Source of the DNA: Dactylis glomerata
Lineage: Eukaryota; Streptophyta; Magnoliopsida; Poales; Poaceae
Reading direction: 5' to 3'
Length of the DNA stretch: 64,000 nt
NCBI GenBank assembly: GCA_007115705.1
Contig: QXEO01000546.1
Span: 7,988,570 to 8,052,569 of the forward strand
Shown: piece after piece, positions 11,899 to 24,881 of the stretch
Layout of the letters: each line of letters opens with the position of its first letter
How positions within the stretch are numbered: the stretch's first letter is position 1
Notes under the pieces: generated by a model
Seen by the model: only the letters and a program-made list of their open reading frames with translations
Database searches by the model: none
Told to the model about the DNA's origin: nothing
Position numbers and translations under genes: made by a program

Positions 11899-13842
11899 CT
11901 AGTTATTTTGGGTTGTGTTACTTTTAAAATACTTTAATATTTATTTTGATTGTGTCTCTATATATGTGTCTTGTAATTAACAAAAAAGCACAATTTGAGT
12001 GACATAATATAGAAAAAGGGGGAAAGCATGACATTTTGCATGTGTGTTGTAAGTTACACTGGCAACATTTAAAATAAATTGGGGAATCAACTAATTTTTT
12101 TATACACCATACCTAGTAATGTTGAAAGTAGGAAACCTTCATATATACTTACGGTCATGCAAGACCCCTTATTGGACCTAGAAAGGACGCTATGAATATA
12201 TATTTGTTGACTTCCAGCCATCACCTACTTTCATCTCCCTGGCAAGGATGATGTCACCAGGAAATATAAGAATTAAACTCCTATGGTTGTGGTTTTGTGG
12301 TTTTGTGTATCGAGGATGCGGAGGATGGAGGAAAAATATTCTCCTGTAAAAACAGAAATTACAAATCTTATTCAATATGAAAATAATGTCTTGTTATGGA
12401 TTTCAACCACAAATCTCACCGCAGTCTTGCGATGGATGATACACATGTTAAAATAAGGAATAATGATCATGGTTTACTTTCTAAAAATTTCAACCTGAAA
12501 TGATATACGCATTGTAAGTTTGTAACACACCGCCGTTGGTTTGGTTTCAGTACTCATGTTACTCATGAGTATCAGTACACCATCAAGAAAATATTATAAG
12601 CTCACATTGGTTTCCTTATCTATGATAGAAGCTCAATGTTGTAGATTATTGCAGATTAGTTGTTGTAACCCCTTAATTTGCTTATCCAATGAGCATCTTT
12701 CAGTTCACGGTTAAATAAGATAATGCTACTTCAACATTGAGGACAGTGACAATATAAAGAATATTTAACAGGACAAACGGTAACAAATCATAAGCTGAAA
12801 CTACAGTTTTCAGGTTATATATGCCTATTAAATTGTAGACAATATACATTTGGAATTCATAATGAAAATCAAAGCAGTTTGCTTTTTACCTTTTTTTCAA
12901 GCTTTCATTTCTGTACCATGTACTCCTATAGGAGCTATAGCCTTACATGCGTGTAGGGCTGGTTGAGTTATCTGTGACATGAATTAGTATGCCACCAAAC
13001 AATTATCTGAAGATAGAAGGCATGCAGATCCTACAACTGGAGATTGTAGCTCACCATTATTATGTCTATCTTCAGGTTAAGCTTATACGTAAGCATATAT
13101 TTGAAAACAATCACAGCAAGATTTGAAAATCAATCACTAACCATAAATAATTATGTCTATATTCAGGTTAAGCTTATCTGTTAGCAATTATTTTTTGAGA
13201 CGAAAAAATCAATCAGCACATAAAAGTTGCAGAAAAAATAGGAGGCAAGTGAGAATTCGCATAATTTTGAAGGGAACCTTGCTCCAGCAAATCACAACTT
13301 GCGGCAACCTTGCCTTCATACACGCACCTCCTCAACCATGCCATCTACATGGCAATCTTCGCTTCTGATACAGCCAACAAAGATATAAATTCAAATATAG
13401 TGTTAATCTTCCCCTCAGTAATTACTTAGTTTTGCGAGAAATATAACTGGCTAATAATGGGAAGATATTCAGACCTAATTAGCACATACCATGGCAAACG
13501 ATAGTTCAAGAAATTACTTGCTAGCATTAGCCCAACCCGATCCATGCTACTACAGATCCTTGTAATCATTGTACGCCTCCAACGTGTCCACTGCTGACTG
13601 CTCCGAAACCTGATTCACATGGGGCATCATTAGGCTGCACAGTGGCGATTAACAGAAGACACAGACGTGAGTTTTTTCTTTCGATCTGTAGGAGACGGGG
13701 GATTGGAGGAAGGGACTGTGGCGTGCGGGTTAGAATTCTTTGTACTCTCCCAATTCAGTCGAATCTAAATATCATGTGCGAACAAATTAATAGAGAGAGG
13801 AAGTGCAACTTGACAAATAAAACAAAATCATGAAACTCACCT

Positions 13843-14067
13843 CTAGTCGTGGATTATGGCAAGAGGATTCTGCGTCTGAACTCTGAAGGATCCCTCTCGA
13901 GCGTTAGCTGAACAGGCAGCGGGCGACGAAGCCATTAGACATGGAGCCTTGGTTAGAACGGCCACCAAGGACGCGGAGGGTCGGCGTGCGTCCAACTTAA
14001 TCAAGAGCAGCTTGGTGGTAGGACGGCGAGTGGAGGCGGCGGCAGAGCGATGATTTTTTCTTGGCAA
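13843..14067 (-). pseudogene. GC-rich coding-like block in H1, unrecognised
   Basis: A 74-codon open frame in a GC-richer patch close to the Helitron 5' end. It has no motif I recognise. It could be a captured exon fragment, which Helitrons often carry, or chance. No claim of function. Confidence 0.25.
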
Positions 14068-14204
14068 TCGAGAGCAGCTTGGTGCAGCCCGTGCGTGATG
14101 CCTGATTAATCTAACGGTTATAGATAATCGTATGGACGATTTTGTTAGCTGTGTGAGAGTTGACGTGGAGGCTTCTACGGTGCCTCCAATTAGTAAATAT
14201 AAGA

Positions 14205-17200
14205 TGTCTTCTACATATTATACTAGAAATATGTCTCAGCGCTCCCACTTAATTTCTTGCAAATGCAAGCATATTCATCGTATCTGATGAAACTAAACCT
14301 TTTAATTATTTCATCACGGTGAATATTCCAACTCCGCGATGCTTACTTCAACCATTGAAGTTTGCATGCCTTTTAGCATCCTTTTGAATTTACAAAACCC
14401 ATTGGACCATGTCATGTACATGTCCTAGGTAACCATTCTATTAGAAGAATGTTGTCTTGTTTGTTCAACTAACATATACCAAACTTGGCATATGTAGTGG
14501 TTGCTACAGTAATCCGTCCAGACAAAATATCGCTATGAAAGATCACATCTTGTCACAGTCAACTCCTTGAACACAATCGTAAACTCTTTTAACGATGTGT
14601 CGACTATTTCATAGATGTTAAACATCCATGTCTGTCTTTATAGATCCAAATACGTTCATTAGGCTTCATGCCTTTTGAGGGTCTTCCAAGTTCATAAACT
14701 TGGTTTCTCGTGTATGGAACTATCACGGATTTTATGGCTTCTAGCCATTTGACGGAGTCAGGGCCCATCATCGCTTCTTTGCATGTAGTCGGTTCATCAT
14801 TGTAAAACAATAATGATCTATTCTCAAATCTAACTATTTGATTGTTACCCGACTCACACGGTTCAATAGGAACTTAGATCTATGTGACCACAACCTTTGA
14901 GGTACAACAGCCATGCGCATTGTGGCCGCCTCCGGGACACTTCCCAGCGCTGCGCTACTCAGCACATATAGCTTAGGTTCAATAACCCAATCAAAGTTCT
15001 ATTGTCCTCCCACTTGACTTTTTGCGAAAAATTCCTTCTCAAGAAACTTGACGTTTTCAGCGACAAACACTTTTGTTTCCAGTGTTCTGGAGGAATACCC
15101 AACAGTTACTTTGGGATAACCTACAAAGACATATTTATCCGACTTTGGTTGTAAACATTTTACATATGCCTAGCATACCAAAATTTTAGAAAAGACAACT
15201 TGGGTTTTATCCCATGCCATAACTCATATGGTGTCATTTCAACGGATCATGATGGCGCTCTTTTCAGTGTAAAAGCGGTAGTCTCTAAAGCTTTATCCTT
15301 AAAATATAATGGCAGTTTTATATACGACACCTTTGATCCAACGATGTCAAACAATGTTTGATTTCATCTCTCGAACACTCCATACTCCTATGGTGTTTCG
15401 GGAAATACAAGTCTATGGAACGATTCCTCAACTTTTAGGTGTTTGCTAAACTTGTAACTCAAATATCTTCCTTTATGATCCAATCATAAATTCTTTATTC
15501 TCTTGTTACAATGATTTTCAACTTCATCTAGAAATACTTTGAACAATATTCAAATATTTCATGCTTCTTCCTTATCAAGTAAATATACACATATATCTAC
15601 TCAAATCATCGGTTAAAGTAAATAAAGTTCAAGAATTCACCACACACGGCTACACATAATGGACTATATACATCAACATGTACAATATCCAATAAGTTAG
15701 TCGTCCGTTCTTCTTTTGCCTACAAACGGAGTTTTAATCATATCTAGGAAATTCTCACAAGTGTCAATTGATTCAAAATCAAAAGGCTCTAGAATTCCAT
15801 CAATATGGAGTTCCTTCACATTTTCTTTCCAATATGATTTAAACGGTGGTGTCACTCATAAGTGATCTTCTAATCATTTGTCTTAAGACATTTTTAGCAT
15901 CAGTGTTATGGATGTGATTTCTCCAACAAGATAAGCGTTCATTCATCTTTTATGAATGCGGTAATAATTTGAACAACCATTGTTCTCATAATACCAGAAC
16001 AAAATAACAATTATTCAAATAAATCTTGAAGGCTAGATTTAATTCCAACGAAACACAATAACACTTTATTTGTTTTCGATGAGAATCATCCGATATTCAT
16101 TTGCTAGTTAATTAGGCCATTGTAGTTCTTGTATTGCGTTGTTCTGTATGACAGTTCATACCAACCAATTTAGTACCAAATACCCAAGAACCACATTGTT
16201 TTAACAGCAATGAATACACCCATAACATGTATATCTTCTATATACCTGAGCTGGACATTTCCAGTCTTTTCTTTTCTGCCAGAATAAATTTTGGATTCTC
16301 TTTTAGCAATTCTTTTTCGTCTAGAAGAATCTATCAACATCAATAGTGGCGCCATACACATGGCACATAGTTCAAGGCATGATTAGTCAAACACTAATAC
16401 CCTTGGACTCGCACTTTGAAGTAGATCACCATTATCAAATATTTGGCATTCTTCCAAATTCCATTCTTTAGTAATCTTTTAGTGTAGTAAACATTTTACC
16501 TACATCTTCCATTCATCCTATCATGACAACTTTCATGATCAAGCTACTATAGCTCATGAGGACGAATTGCGAGTATAATATTAGTTCCTAAACCTTTTAG
16601 GAGATCTGGACGCCTGGCGTCTCTAATCTTCGCAAATTCTCATATTATACGAGAACATGTGTCTTACTAAATTATACTCTATCACTTTGCAACCAAATAT
16701 TGTTTCAGATATCACAATATCTTCCACACATGATAGTTTATGAAACAATTCTTTCAACTCCTAGATAACCTTGATACTAAAAACAACTTTTGAATATCAA
16801 GGATCATGGAGGCAAGTGTGATACTTAGATACTAACACTGGAATTGTTACTCTTGATTTAATACTACTTATTAAATTTTATCGAGTAACAAGGGTTTGCT
16901 AAAAGTTTGCAATAGGACTTTAAACTTTAGATTGACATTCAAACAATACGATACAAGTTCGTAAAGTTAACATCCAGAATTCTATAGTTCTATTATCTCA
17001 ATTATAGCTAATCGCAAGGTAGTAAACGGATGCCAATAACTACAACAAACTATGCAAATTCACTTTGATTTAGTTCATGATAAATTGAGTTCTATAATTC
17101 AAAATTACTAAATGAACTCCCACTTAAAAACAACATCCCTCTTAGTTTTCTTAAGTGATTACACGAACCAAATTCACTATACCGCAACCGATCATCACGT

Positions 17201-18200
17201 GCAACGGCATAGTTTCAAAGGCGAACATCACCATGTTCATCATATCAACCATATGACTCATGCTTAACCTTTCGGTTCGTGTTCCGAGGCCATGTCTGTA
17301 CATGCTAGGCTCGCCAAGTAGAACCATAGCACTCACGTGTGTAAAACTGTCTTACACCCGTCGTATGTGAACGTAGAGTCTATCACACCCGATCATCACA
17401 TGGTGTCTTGAAACGACGAACTTTCTTGATGGTGCATGCTATGGAAGACCACATTTTTATCTTGATATTTATGTGAGAGGGATCATCTTATAATGCTACC
17501 GCGCGATCAAATCTAAGCAAAATAAGATGCATAAAAGGATAATCATCACATGCATATATAATGTGATATGATATGGTCCTTCACGCATTCGATCTCCATC
17601 TTGTGCGTCATGGCATGATCTCCATCATTCCACCGGCGTAGCACCAAGGTCCGTGGTGCGCCATCTTGGTTGTCTTCCTCCATTACAATATATCGCTTGG
17701 ATATATATGTTCGGCATGCAGGCCATAAAATGAAAAAGACAACCATATGGCTCCTGCCGGTTGTTTATAACTTACAAAAAGGATCATTGCATACAATTTG
17801 TAACATAAACAATTTAACCATATCACATCACATGCCCTGCAAAAACAAGTTAGACGTTTCTAATTTGTCTTGCATATTTTACGTGGTTTGGGGCTTTCTA
17901 GGAAGAACCGTTCTTACCTATGAACATGTAACCACAACGGTGATAAAAATATTATTAACAATTCTTTGTAAAATAGATCATAACTATAGTGGGAGAAACG
18001 TGCACCCGCAAAGCCACATATGCCGAAGCATGTCAAGTGTGGGACAAGTCTCGTGAACGCAGTCACATAAGGTTAGTCTCGGGCAGCTTCAATCCCACTA
18101 TGCCACTATGATCCAAAATACAAAAAATTTGCAATAACATGATCATCAACGCCCACATCCACATGTGTTCTAACCGTGCATACCAACTATGCATAGAGAA
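14205..18200 (-). pseudogene. Element A degenerate gag-pol body
   Basis: Broken copia coding sequence on the minus strand. At 14604-14810 an open frame keeps the start of the RT domain (EPTTCKEAMMGPDSVKWLEA). At about 15210-15275 an integrase end is readable on the minus strand, with TPYELWHG. Upstream toward the PBS (16100-18200) only short frames remain, in AT-rich sequence. Stops and frameshifts are dense, far beyond the 1.6% LTR divergence, so this copy was probably reverse-transcribed from an already dead template. Confidence 0.65.
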
Positions 18201-18213
18201 GGCTCTGATACCA
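18201..18213 (-). other. Element A primer-binding site
   Basis: On the minus strand TGGTATCAGAGCC, complementary to initiator tRNA-Met, one base from the 5' LTR end. Confidence 0.92.
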
Positions 18214-18214
18214 C

Positions 18215-19914
18215 TGATGGGTTCGTAGCATAGAAAACAAAAAATTTCCTACGCATGAACACAAAACTAGCCAAGAAAACTCTACGAGATGGTAGCAACG
18301 ATTAACTAACCCTCGATGACCGTAAGCGGGGATTACGTTCCCGCACAAACGTTGATGATGGAGAGTCGATGAAGACGCACGTAGTCGACGTAGTTGTTCA
18401 CTTGACATAGTCGACGTAGTGGTTCACTTGACGATCACAAGATCGTGTACACGGCGCCACAAGTGGCAGCGCCCCCGTGCTCGGTCACACGTACAGCTCG
18501 ACGTCGACTCCTCCACGCGCTCAGTCCAGCGGGGCAGCGGAAGAAGGGATCCGCCGGACACTCCACCACACACTTCTCCAAGTGTATGAACTACGAACTA
18601 CAATTCCGGCAGAGCTTCGCTAAGCTGAGACGGAAATTGGGCAGCAACTATACGGGAAGGGGAGGATCAAGAAGTGTGTGAAGAGGGAGAAGAGGGGCTC
18701 CTTTTATAGGAGAGGAGGTGGTAGCCCCAAGGAGGGGGTGGCCGGCCAAGGAGAGTCCTCTCCTCCTCTTCATGGCCCTCTTCATGGTGGTAACTCCCTC
18801 TTCATGGTGGTAAACCCTCATCAACATGAGGTAACCCCCCATTTAATTTTGCATGACATTCATGCTAATTAAAATTCACACTTATTGATTTAATAAAACA
18901 TTTTTATTTCTTTAATATTTGTTAATTCATTCAATTAACAAACATTAACAAATACACCTTTGAGTTATTTCGATATCCCGAAACAGTTTCGGTGCTTTTC
19001 TGAAACAACCCTTATGTTGTCCTGTAATTCGATCGGAGTATCGCATCCACTCAAAAACGACGGCGAACCTTAAGTGTGTCACCCTACGGTTCATGAATAA
19101 CATGGACATGATCGAGACCCCTCTCTGATCAATAATCAATAGAGGGATCTGGAAATCCATGATGACTCCCACTTACTCAACGATGAACTAGTGATCATGT
19201 GAACCATTAACAAACATAGTTAATTCCTTTTGTCTCACGATATTATTACTTGTCCGAGATCCGATCATTTGGTATCAACCATATCTAGTTCGATCTCGTT
19301 CCCGACAAGTCTCTTTACTCGTTCCGTGATAATGCATTCCTGTGACCTAGTCACATGCTTGCAAGCGATTCCAATGCAATATCACCGAGAAGGGCCCAAA
19401 GAATATCTTTCCGTCATCCGGATGGACAAATCCCACTCTTGATCCATGAGCCTCAACTAACACTTTCAGAATACCCAAATCAACCTTTATAATCACCCTG
19501 TAACGGTGTGACGTTTGATATCATCAAAGCACTCTTCCGGTATCAGTGATTAACATGATCTCATGGTCTGAGGATTAGAACTATTTCGTATGAGTTTGAT
19601 ATAGCAATGAACTTGATGACTTGATCGTATTGCTAATCTTACTATGGGTGTGAGTGTTCATCACATCATTCTTCTAATGATATGACCCCGTTATTAACAA
19701 CATCCAATGTTCATGATCAGGAAACCTTGATCATCGGTTAATCAAAAAGCTAGTATAAAAGAGAGGCTTTACTAGGAACCCTTTTAGTTTATTAATCACA
19801 CAAGTATTAATGTTTCCGATTAATACAATTCTAGCATGAGAAATAAACATTTATCATAAACATGGAATATGATAATAACCACTTTATTATTGCCTCTCGG
19901 GCATATTCCCTTCA
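18215..19914 (-). repeat. Element A 5' LTR
   Basis: 1700 bp, uninterrupted. On the minus strand it begins TGAAGGGAATATGCCC at 19914 and ends ATCA at 18215. TATAAAA is at 18702-18708 (plus coordinates). TSD GCGCC follows at 19915-19919. Confidence 0.94.
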
Positions 19915-19919
19915 GCGCC

Positions 19920-20039
19920 TCCTCATGAGGGTCTTCTCCACCAGCTTCGGTCGTCGTTTCACCCCTGGGCCAAAGCTGGGCCGTTGAAGAGGCCCAGGAG
20001 CAGGTGGACCAGGATACCCTGGTATCCAGAACACCGACA
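19920..20039 (-). repeat. Element B 3' LTR, second fragment
   Basis: Continues the B LTR after the A insertion and matches 26164-26284. On the minus strand this is the LTR start, TGTCGGTGTTCTGGATACC. Confidence 0.9.
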
Positions 20040-20055
20040 GTAGCCCCCAGGAGCC
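20040..20055 (-). other. Element B polypurine tract
   Basis: On the minus strand GGCTCCTGGGGGCTAC directly precedes the LTR TGTCGGTG. This places the 3' end of the element here and makes the plus-strand gene next to it antisense. Confidence 0.75.
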
Positions 20056-20444
20056 CGGCCCGCGAACGCACCCTCTTGAGGGGGCGAAGGGCCGGGGCCC
20101 CCAGAAGCTGCTGGGCCCTCCAACGGCATGCGTCAACCATGCGGTCAGAGGACCATGTGAAGATGCAGAGGTCGTGGGTACATGGTGCCCTTGCAGTTGG
20201 CGGAGCGAAGCGGCATGGAGATCGTGTGTAGTGGGTGGAGTAACGGGCGTTTTCGAACCGTCGCATCAAGGGCGACGTTTCGGAAACCGCGCCCTCCCTG
20301 CCCCCTTTAAAGCTTGGCGGAGAAGGCTCCTTCCCCTCTCCCACAGCACATCGCCGCCGCCACCACCTCCATTCCTAAGATCTTGCGCACCTAAATCCTC
20401 TTAGCCTTCAATCCTCTCGCTGCAACTCGCCCCCACCCAGAGCC
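20056..20444 (+). promoter_or_regulatory. Upstream region of the antisense gene in B
   Basis: A GC-rich stretch with no convincing ORF. A TTTAAAG word (about 20305) lies roughly 140 bp before the start codon and could be a TATA-like element; this is a guess from position only. Confidence 0.3.
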
Positions 20445-23400
20445 ATGGCACCACGCAGGGCCACCAGAGCAGCGAGGTCTTCTGAAGCGGTGCCGCAGCC
20501 GGCGGCGCCCCTGCTCAATTCCCGCATCAAGAGCAGCCGCGAGCTCCAGACCGTTCGAGAGATGGTCAGGAGCAAGAACAACGAGTGGGGCGCCACCCGC
20601 ATCTGGCATGGTTGCGCGCCGCGGGACACTCTGCCCGCGACGGCGCAGCCTTTCTTCCTCTTTTCTGTCTTCACCGGCCTGGTGCCGCCGTTCTCCCCCT
20701 TCTTCCTGGCGATCCTGGAGACCTACGGGATCCAGGCCATCTACCTGCACCCCAAGTCCGTCACCTTGCTGGCGGTCTTCGCCTATGCCTACGAGGCATG
20801 GATCGGCATCAAGCCGTCGGTGGCGTACTTTCACCACCTCTTCTCCCTCCGGTCCTCTGGGATGAACCAGAGTTCCGGCTGCGTCTCCTTCATTGCCACC
20901 GCCGGGATGGAGGGCGACTTCATCGACTTGAAGTGGATTAAGAAAGTTGAAGACTTTCGGAGCCGCTGGTTCTTCGTCGACATCCTCAAAAATCGGAGCT
21001 CTTCCTCGTCACCGGGGTGCCCCCCGTCAAGCTCACCACCTGGGCCAGCGAGGCCCTTCCTGAGGAAGCCCTAAAGATGCTCCGCCCGCGAATCCAAGAT
21101 CTCCGAAGGGCCGGTGTCACGGGGACCATGGTCGGGGTGGAGTTTGTCACCCAACGCATCGCCCCCCTTCAAGACCACCGCCGGGAGATCTGGAGGCACA
21201 GGGCCGGAGACGACCTCAGGCTTCACGTCAACGAGCTCAACGCTGACGCTCGGGAGGAGGTGATAAGAGCCTTCTTCTCTTCTACAGCCATCCATGCCAT
21301 CCCGCGCAATGCCCTGCCGATCTATAATCTAGGCGCTCGGGAGACCAGCCGCGTCACGGCGGGGATCTTGAAGTTCAATGCCTGGGGCCCGTTCCTCGCC
21401 GACGGTGTTGTGCCCGGTCCCCTCCCGAGCGCACCGGCGGCCAGCTCGGAACAGGACTCGATTGCAAGGGGCGCGGGGCCCACGGCCTCTAGAGATCTTG
21501 ACGATGATGACGCGGAATCTGGCGGGCGGCTTGCTCGCCGGAGGCGCCCCGAGGGCACCGTGGTGCTCTCAGACTCCTCTGACGATGGCTCGGCCCTGCC
21601 GGACCAGCCCACTGGGGGAAACGTCGACATGTCCTCCTCGCGAGACCTGGAGGAGGAGGGACGCCAAGCCCGCCTAGAGGCGGAGCACCGCTCCAAGTTC
21701 AACGACGAATGCGCCAGCCGGCGACCCGTGGCCGAGGCCTCCCGAGGCAAGAAGCCGGCCGAAGAATCCTCCGCGCCTCCACCCTCACCCTCTGCCCTTC
21801 CGGGCAAGAGAGGATGGGTGGAGCATGACGCCTCGTGAGTGTTCCTACACAAAAATCCTTTCTCCTTGACTTACCTTTCCCCTAACCTCTTTCTCCCCTC
21901 CCCTCTCCAGGGATGCCGAGGAGAAGAAGGAGGAGAAGAAGAGGAGGAAGAAGAGGAAGACCAGTCAGACCACGCCGGGTCCAAACCCGACATCCACTGC
22001 CACACCGGCGACGCCGCCGCGCGCCGCCGGGGAAGAAGAGGACCGCGCGTCCACAGACGCACCGTCCGCTCCAGGAGCTGCCATAGCTCCCAGCACGACC
22101 GAGCCCCCTAGCGCAAGGGGCACACCAGAGACCACGGGGGCAGCGCCTGCTGCCCCCACAACAGCCAGCACCACCACCACCCCGGAGGCGCCTTCGGCCG
22201 CGACGGCCGCGCCGTCTGGCACAAGGGCAGCCCCCGAGCCAAGCGGCGAGAAGGGGACGACCTCCACCGAGCCGGGGCCCTCCAGAGCACCGTCGCCTCC
22301 CCTGCCGGAGATACTGGGGAGGCCTGCGAGGATCACCGCAGAGCCCCACACCGCCGACCCATGGGCGGGGGTGCTCGCGGCCATGATTGGCGCCCTCTGA
22401 AACAAGGTCGCCAGGGCGCGCACTGCCGAGGAGGCGCGCATCGATGAAGGCTGGGCCCTCCTGCACCAAGCCACGGAGAGATGCCGTCTCCTGGACCAGC
22501 GCGCCACCGAGCGCCACGAGCAGGCGAGGAAGGAGGCGGAGGAGATCCGCGCCAGCGCGGCCGAGGAGGCCGAAGAAGCTCTGGCGAATGCCAGGGAGTC
22601 GGCGAGGGGGATCCTAGCCAGGGCGCACCACGAGGCCATGGAGATTATCTCCGAAGCGCGCCAGAGGATACCCTCCACCATCGGGCCTTCCAACCCAGCC
22701 TTGGCTGGGGAAGAGGCGAAGCGAGCGGCTCAGCACCTCCTGGACCAGGCCAGGACCAACACCGACGGCCTCCTCGCCAACGCCCAGCAGAGACTGGACG
22801 AGGTCGAGGATCGAGAGGCCCTCCTCCATGCTCGCGAGGAGAGCGCTGATTCCCGCGTGGAGAGTCTGAGCCTGCAAGAGGCTGGGCTCGCCGTTTGAGA
22901 AGCGGAAGCTCACGAACGCGAGCGGGAGCTTCGCCTCCGAGAGGAGCAGCTCCACGCCCTCGAAGACCGGCTCAACAGGGAGCGGGAGGCCCTCGAGAGC
23001 AGGGAGGAGATGGTCAGCTGGAACACCGCTGAGCTGTCCCGGCACCACGAGGCGCTGAACCAGCGCGAGGCTTCCCTCCAGGAAAGGATGGACCACATGC
23101 TGAACTAGCGACGGGTCAGCATGGAGCAGGAGTTCGAGCGGAGGCGCACCGAGACCATCGAGGCGTGCCGCGCAGACTTCCGCTCCAAAACCGACGCCGC
23201 CCTGGTGAGGTACAAGCAGGGGCGCAAAGCCCTGGAGCGCCAGGTCCGGGACCTGGAGGCGGAGCTGAAGGGGGCGCACGAGGTGCGCCGGGGCGCCGAG
23301 CGCGCCTTGGCCGAAGCTGATGCCACCATCAACTCGCTCTGGCGCGACGTGCAGAGGCTTGAGGAGGAGAACTCGGCGACGGTCCTGCAGGTCGTGGAGA

Positions 23401-24023
23401 TCTCTCGAGAGCTCCAGGAGGCCAGGGACTCCGAAGCTGAAGCACGCATGCTGCGCAGGCAGCGCGTGCAGATGTTCCATGGGTTCTCGGCCCACGTCAT
23501 GGCGGCGGCGCACCGCCTGGGCATCCACGGGCTGAATCTTCCCACCGTCCCCGAGGACGACGGGTCGATTATGCTCTTCTTCAGCCAGCTGGCTGAACAG
23601 CTTGATGGCGCATCGGCCAAGGTCTTGGAGCTCATCGACGCCGAGTGCCAGGAGCTCTTGGGGCTCGCGGGGACGCGGATCTTCTCCAACCTCCAGCGCC
23701 TCCGCCCCGACCTCAACCTGGAAGAAGTCCTGCAGAGGATGGAGCCTCCACCGCCCGGCACTCTTGACCGCGCTGTGCAGGCTAGGGCGGCCTGGCTGGA
23801 TATCGCCCTGCAATGGCTGCAGGCCATCTACGCCCGCCCTGGAACGTCCACAGCCGTGGGCCAGGGGAGCTCCTCCAGCGGCGGCTCCTCGAGCTCCGAG
23901 GAGTCCGGCAGCGAAGAAGCCAGGGGGGACGACGGCGGAGCGACGGAGTCCAGCGGAGACGCGTCCTCAGGCTCCAGCCAAGGCACCGGCGATGACGAGG
24001 ACGACGTGGAGGCCGCCCAGTAA
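20445..24023 (+). pseudogene. Antisense gene of element B: PF04195-like ('putative gypsy type transposon') N-domain plus long coiled coil, with one intron
   Basis: Exon 1 (20445-21834) starts at an ATG with a short basic leader. It then has a domain rich in aromatic and hydrophobic residues (AQPFFLFSVFTGLVPPFSPFFLAILETYGI) of the plant 'putative gypsy type transposon' type. A single-base deletion near 20990 shifts its frame. An intron (21835-21910) joins it to exon 2 (21911-24023): a Lys/Glu tract, a Pro/Ala/Thr-rich linker, a long Arg/Glu/Ala coiled coil and a Ser/Glu/Asp-rich tail. Exon 2 is one frame, broken only by TGA 22398, TGA 22896 and TAG 23106, where CGA, CGA and CAG would keep it open. 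It is encoded opposite to the retrotransposon, next to the 3' LTR, where Tat elements carry antisense extra ORFs. Function unknown. Confidence 0.75.
21835..21910 (+). other. Spliceosomal intron in the antisense gene of B
   Basis: 76 bp, starting GTGAGTG and ending in a C/T-rich tract plus CTCCAG. Reading through meets TGA at once (21836-21838), while splicing joins TC to GGAT and continues a frame of about 700 codons. The length is just above the plant minimum. Confidence 0.8.
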
Positions 24024-24881
24024 GCTCTTCCCAGACCTTCTCCTGAAGGAATGTAGTAGCTGCACACTTGGCAGCCGTCAGACATTGCCCTGCTGGGCCC
24101 TTTTTAGTTGTAATCGCACTTAAGGCGTTTGTTCGCCAAATTATCCTTATTTGCACCCTTGCGCATTTTTCCTCGCCCTGCCTTTGTCTGGAAAGTGCTC
24201 TACGCCGTTCAGGGGCCAGCCTCCGAGCGGGACAGCAGCCTGACGCTTAGTATGCAGCTCGTGGTGCAAGGCTAGCGGGCGCTGGCGCTCTAGAGGTGAC
24301 TGTGATGGCATACAGGACTATCTCCCTGCAGCCCCCCTGGCGTCCAAACACAACAAAGGCGATTCTAGGAGAAGAAACACAAGGCCGCAGACAGGAACAG
24401 TAGGAGACTTGGTAAAATTTGCACGAGTTGTGCGACCCTCGCGCGCTCACGCGCCTTCATTCGAGTGTTGCTCAAGAGGAGAGAGCACCATGGACCGTAT
24501 GAGGTGACTGTAGCGGGTCCCTTCCCTAGTCAGAGCTCGATCCATTCTGGGTTTTACGGGCCTGCTATTTTCCGGGCGAAGGCCCCAGCGCGGACACCGT
24601 GCTCCGGCTCTTTCTCGAAAGGCAGACGAGCGAAAACTCATGTTTGCGTTAAGCCGCAATTAGCCAAATTTGCAGGCTCGGACGAAGCCAAGGCTCACAG
24701 TTTCAAGTAGTTTATGCAGATTAGAAAAGGTTAATGGCGAGCGAAGTTTGCCGTTACACTCTGTTCCTTGCGTAGATGAAGATTCCCCTTCCTCAGCTGA
24801 GGGCGAGGGGGTGACGACTCTTGAGCCCCCCTGCCCAATCTTCGAGCACCTGGGGACGGGGCCACCGAGGGCGGCGTAGGG
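24024..24881. other. Noncoding part of element B between antisense gene and gag remnant
   Basis: No supported gene. This is where gag C-terminus, protease, RT, RNase H and integrase should be; the junction of that deletion must lie here, close to the gag stop. Confidence 0.5.

Larger units (their letters stand above)
11870..14204 (-). mobile_element. H1: short non-autonomous Helitron inside element A
   Basis: On the minus strand it starts TCTTATATTTACTAATTGG (at 14204) and ends hairpin + TTGATGACTAG (at 11870), inserted precisely between A (11869) and T (14205): the hallmark of Helitrons, which make no target duplication. The copia flanks join across it. The near-terminal hairpin is CCTGTGCA-CC-TGCACAGG (11881-11898). 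No Rep/helicase is present, so it is non-autonomous. Most of it is AT-rich; a GC-richer block near the 5' end (about 13600-14090) may be a captured fragment. Its 5' end closely matches that of H2 near 58600-58686, so both belong to one family. Confidence 0.88.
412..19914 (-). mobile_element. Element A: Angela/BARE-like Ty1/copia, degenerate body, split by E and H1
   Basis: Read on the minus strand. The 5' LTR is 18215-19914 and the 3' LTR is 412-1421 joined to 10189-10884. The LTRs start TGAAGGGAATATGCCC, a typical Triticeae Angela/BARE/WIS-like start, and end ...CATCA. A PBS complementary to initiator tRNA-Met (18201-18213) and a PPT (10885-10897) lie at the internal borders. The TSD GCGCC is perfect (407-411, 19915-19919). 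The element sits in the LTR of B. Its body holds only broken pol traces, although the two LTRs differ at only about 28 of 1700 positions by eye; this suggests it was mobilised in trans. Confidence 0.92.

Noticed and set aside
22614..23813. 399-codon open frame on the minus strand opposite the B antisense gene
   Set aside because: It mirrors a GC-rich coiled-coil coding strand; such mirrored frames arise from GC-rich codon use. No retrotransposon motif is visible in it although it has the element's own orientation.
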